From positions 62,001-126,000 of the forward strand of contig NZ_FPCC01000002.1 in assembly GCF_900116875.1 (NCBI RefSeq): 64,000 bases of DNA, given 5' to 3'. The translations under genes and the position numbers were made by a program. The notes under the pieces were generated by a model. It did no database searches and had not been told where the DNA came from. It worked only from the letters and a program-made list of their open reading frames with translations. Below are positions 63,759 through 64,000 of this stretch, one piece after another (positions within the stretch are counted from its first letter, which is position 1; each line of letters starts with the position of its first letter). Origin of the DNA: Butyrivibrio sp. INlla21 (GTDB lineage: Bacteria > Bacillota > Clostridia > Lachnospirales > Lachnospiraceae).

Positions 63759-64000
63759 ATGAAAGGTTTTGCTATGCTTAAGATCGGGGAGGTCGGCTGG
63801 ATAGAGAAGGACCGCCCGGCATGTGGACCCATGGACGCAATCTGTCGTCCGCTCGCTATCGCTATCTGTACATCGGATGTGCACACTGTTTGGGAAGGTG
63901 CTGTTGGCGATCGCCACAACATGATTCTCGGACATGAGGGTTGTGCTGAGGTTGTTGAAGTCGGTGCTATGGTAAAAGACTTCAAACCCGGCGACAAGGT
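63759..64000 (+). CDS. NADP-type secondary alcohol dehydrogenase, N-terminal part
   Basis: The first 80 codons run off the window. ATG 63759 after GTAAAGGAGGGAAATA. MKGFAMLKIGEVGWIEKDRP, CTSDVHTVWEG (catalytic zinc Cys) and MILGHEGCAEVVEVG (His-Glu) match the clostridial/Thermoanaerobacter isopropanol dehydrogenase group. Reduces ketones or aldehydes with NADPH. Confidence 0.85.
   Translation, partial: MKGFAMLKIGEVGWIEKDRPACGPMDAICRPLAIAICTSDVHTVWEGAVGDRHNMILGHEGCAEVVEVGAMVKDFKPGDK

Noticed and set aside
1..64000. CRISPR array, rRNA genes or insertion sequences
   Set aside because: No regularly spaced identical repeats, no rRNA-like sequence and no transposase motif were seen on either strand.

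Overview
The window is the right-hand ~54.3 kb of a large siphophage prophage in a low-GC Bacillota genome, followed by ~9.7 kb of host chromosome. The host is most likely a Clostridia/Lachnospiraceae member: it has an rlmN remnant, a stp-prkC-rsgA cluster, methylglyoxal synthase, and an alcohol dehydrogenase of the clostridial secondary-alcohol type. Every well-supported phage gene is on the + strand. The left end of the prophage, including any repressor, lies outside the window. The right junction is visible: a tyrosine integrase (53074-54162), tandem GTGGGWACCA arm-type repeats, and a start-less fragment encoding the last residues of RlmN (54226-54318). This indicates integration into the 3' part of rlmN.

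Layout of the prophage. 1-6.6 kb: about 25 short, overlapping early genes, many Cys-rich or single-membrane-span. 6.6-14.5 kb: a membrane-protein region with three paralogues of the DUF6353 type, at least six other small membrane-anchored proteins and a secreted SleB-like wall hydrolase. It is divided by terminator/promoter-like cassettes that share a repeated element, and one cassette appears to make only a tRNA-like structured RNA (7353-7446). 14.5-21.3 kb: replication, with an iteron/AT-rich candidate origin, a 1318-residue SF3 helicase-AEP primase-family B DNA polymerase fusion, an ssDNA-binding-like protein, an SF2 helicase, a VRR-NUC nuclease and a PD-(D/E)XK nuclease. 21.3-24.1 kb: a 932-residue single-chain RNA polymerase of the two-barrel (YonO/crAss-like) type, with an ADFDGD catalytic loop and HTH-like segments at both ends. 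24.5-24.8 kb: a highly structured non-coding region carrying a minus-strand micro-ORF. 24.8-36 kb: packaging and head genes (terS-like, HNH, TerL, portal, protease-capsid fusion, connectors, tail tube, chaperones). 36-50 kb: a 2336-residue tape measure, Dit, Tal-like and receptor-binding proteins, and accessory structural proteins. 51-52.8 kb: holin, GH25 endolysin and a small membrane protein, then a terminator.

How it may work together. Host RNA polymerase could read the early and middle cassettes. The fused replication protein with its helper helicase, SSB-like protein and nucleases would copy the genome. The phage RNA polymerase sits between replication and morphogenesis genes and probably drives a later class. 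Its N-terminus carries an H-(Y/H)-G leader resembling two proteins encoded next to the packaging genes, so it might be virion-associated. Two fusions (polymerase, capsid) contain strong in-frame internal ribosome binding sites, suggesting that each also yields a shorter stand-alone product.

Host part. PP2C phosphatase, PASTA Ser/Thr kinase, RsgA GTPase and a histidine phosphatase are followed by a type-44 polymorphic toxin with a likely membrane immunity protein, a convergent Wzz-like protein, an XRE regulator, minus-strand mgsA, a secreted or lipid-anchored protein, and the start of an NADP-type secondary alcohol dehydrogenase. All functional calls rest on motifs read by eye; no database search was run.
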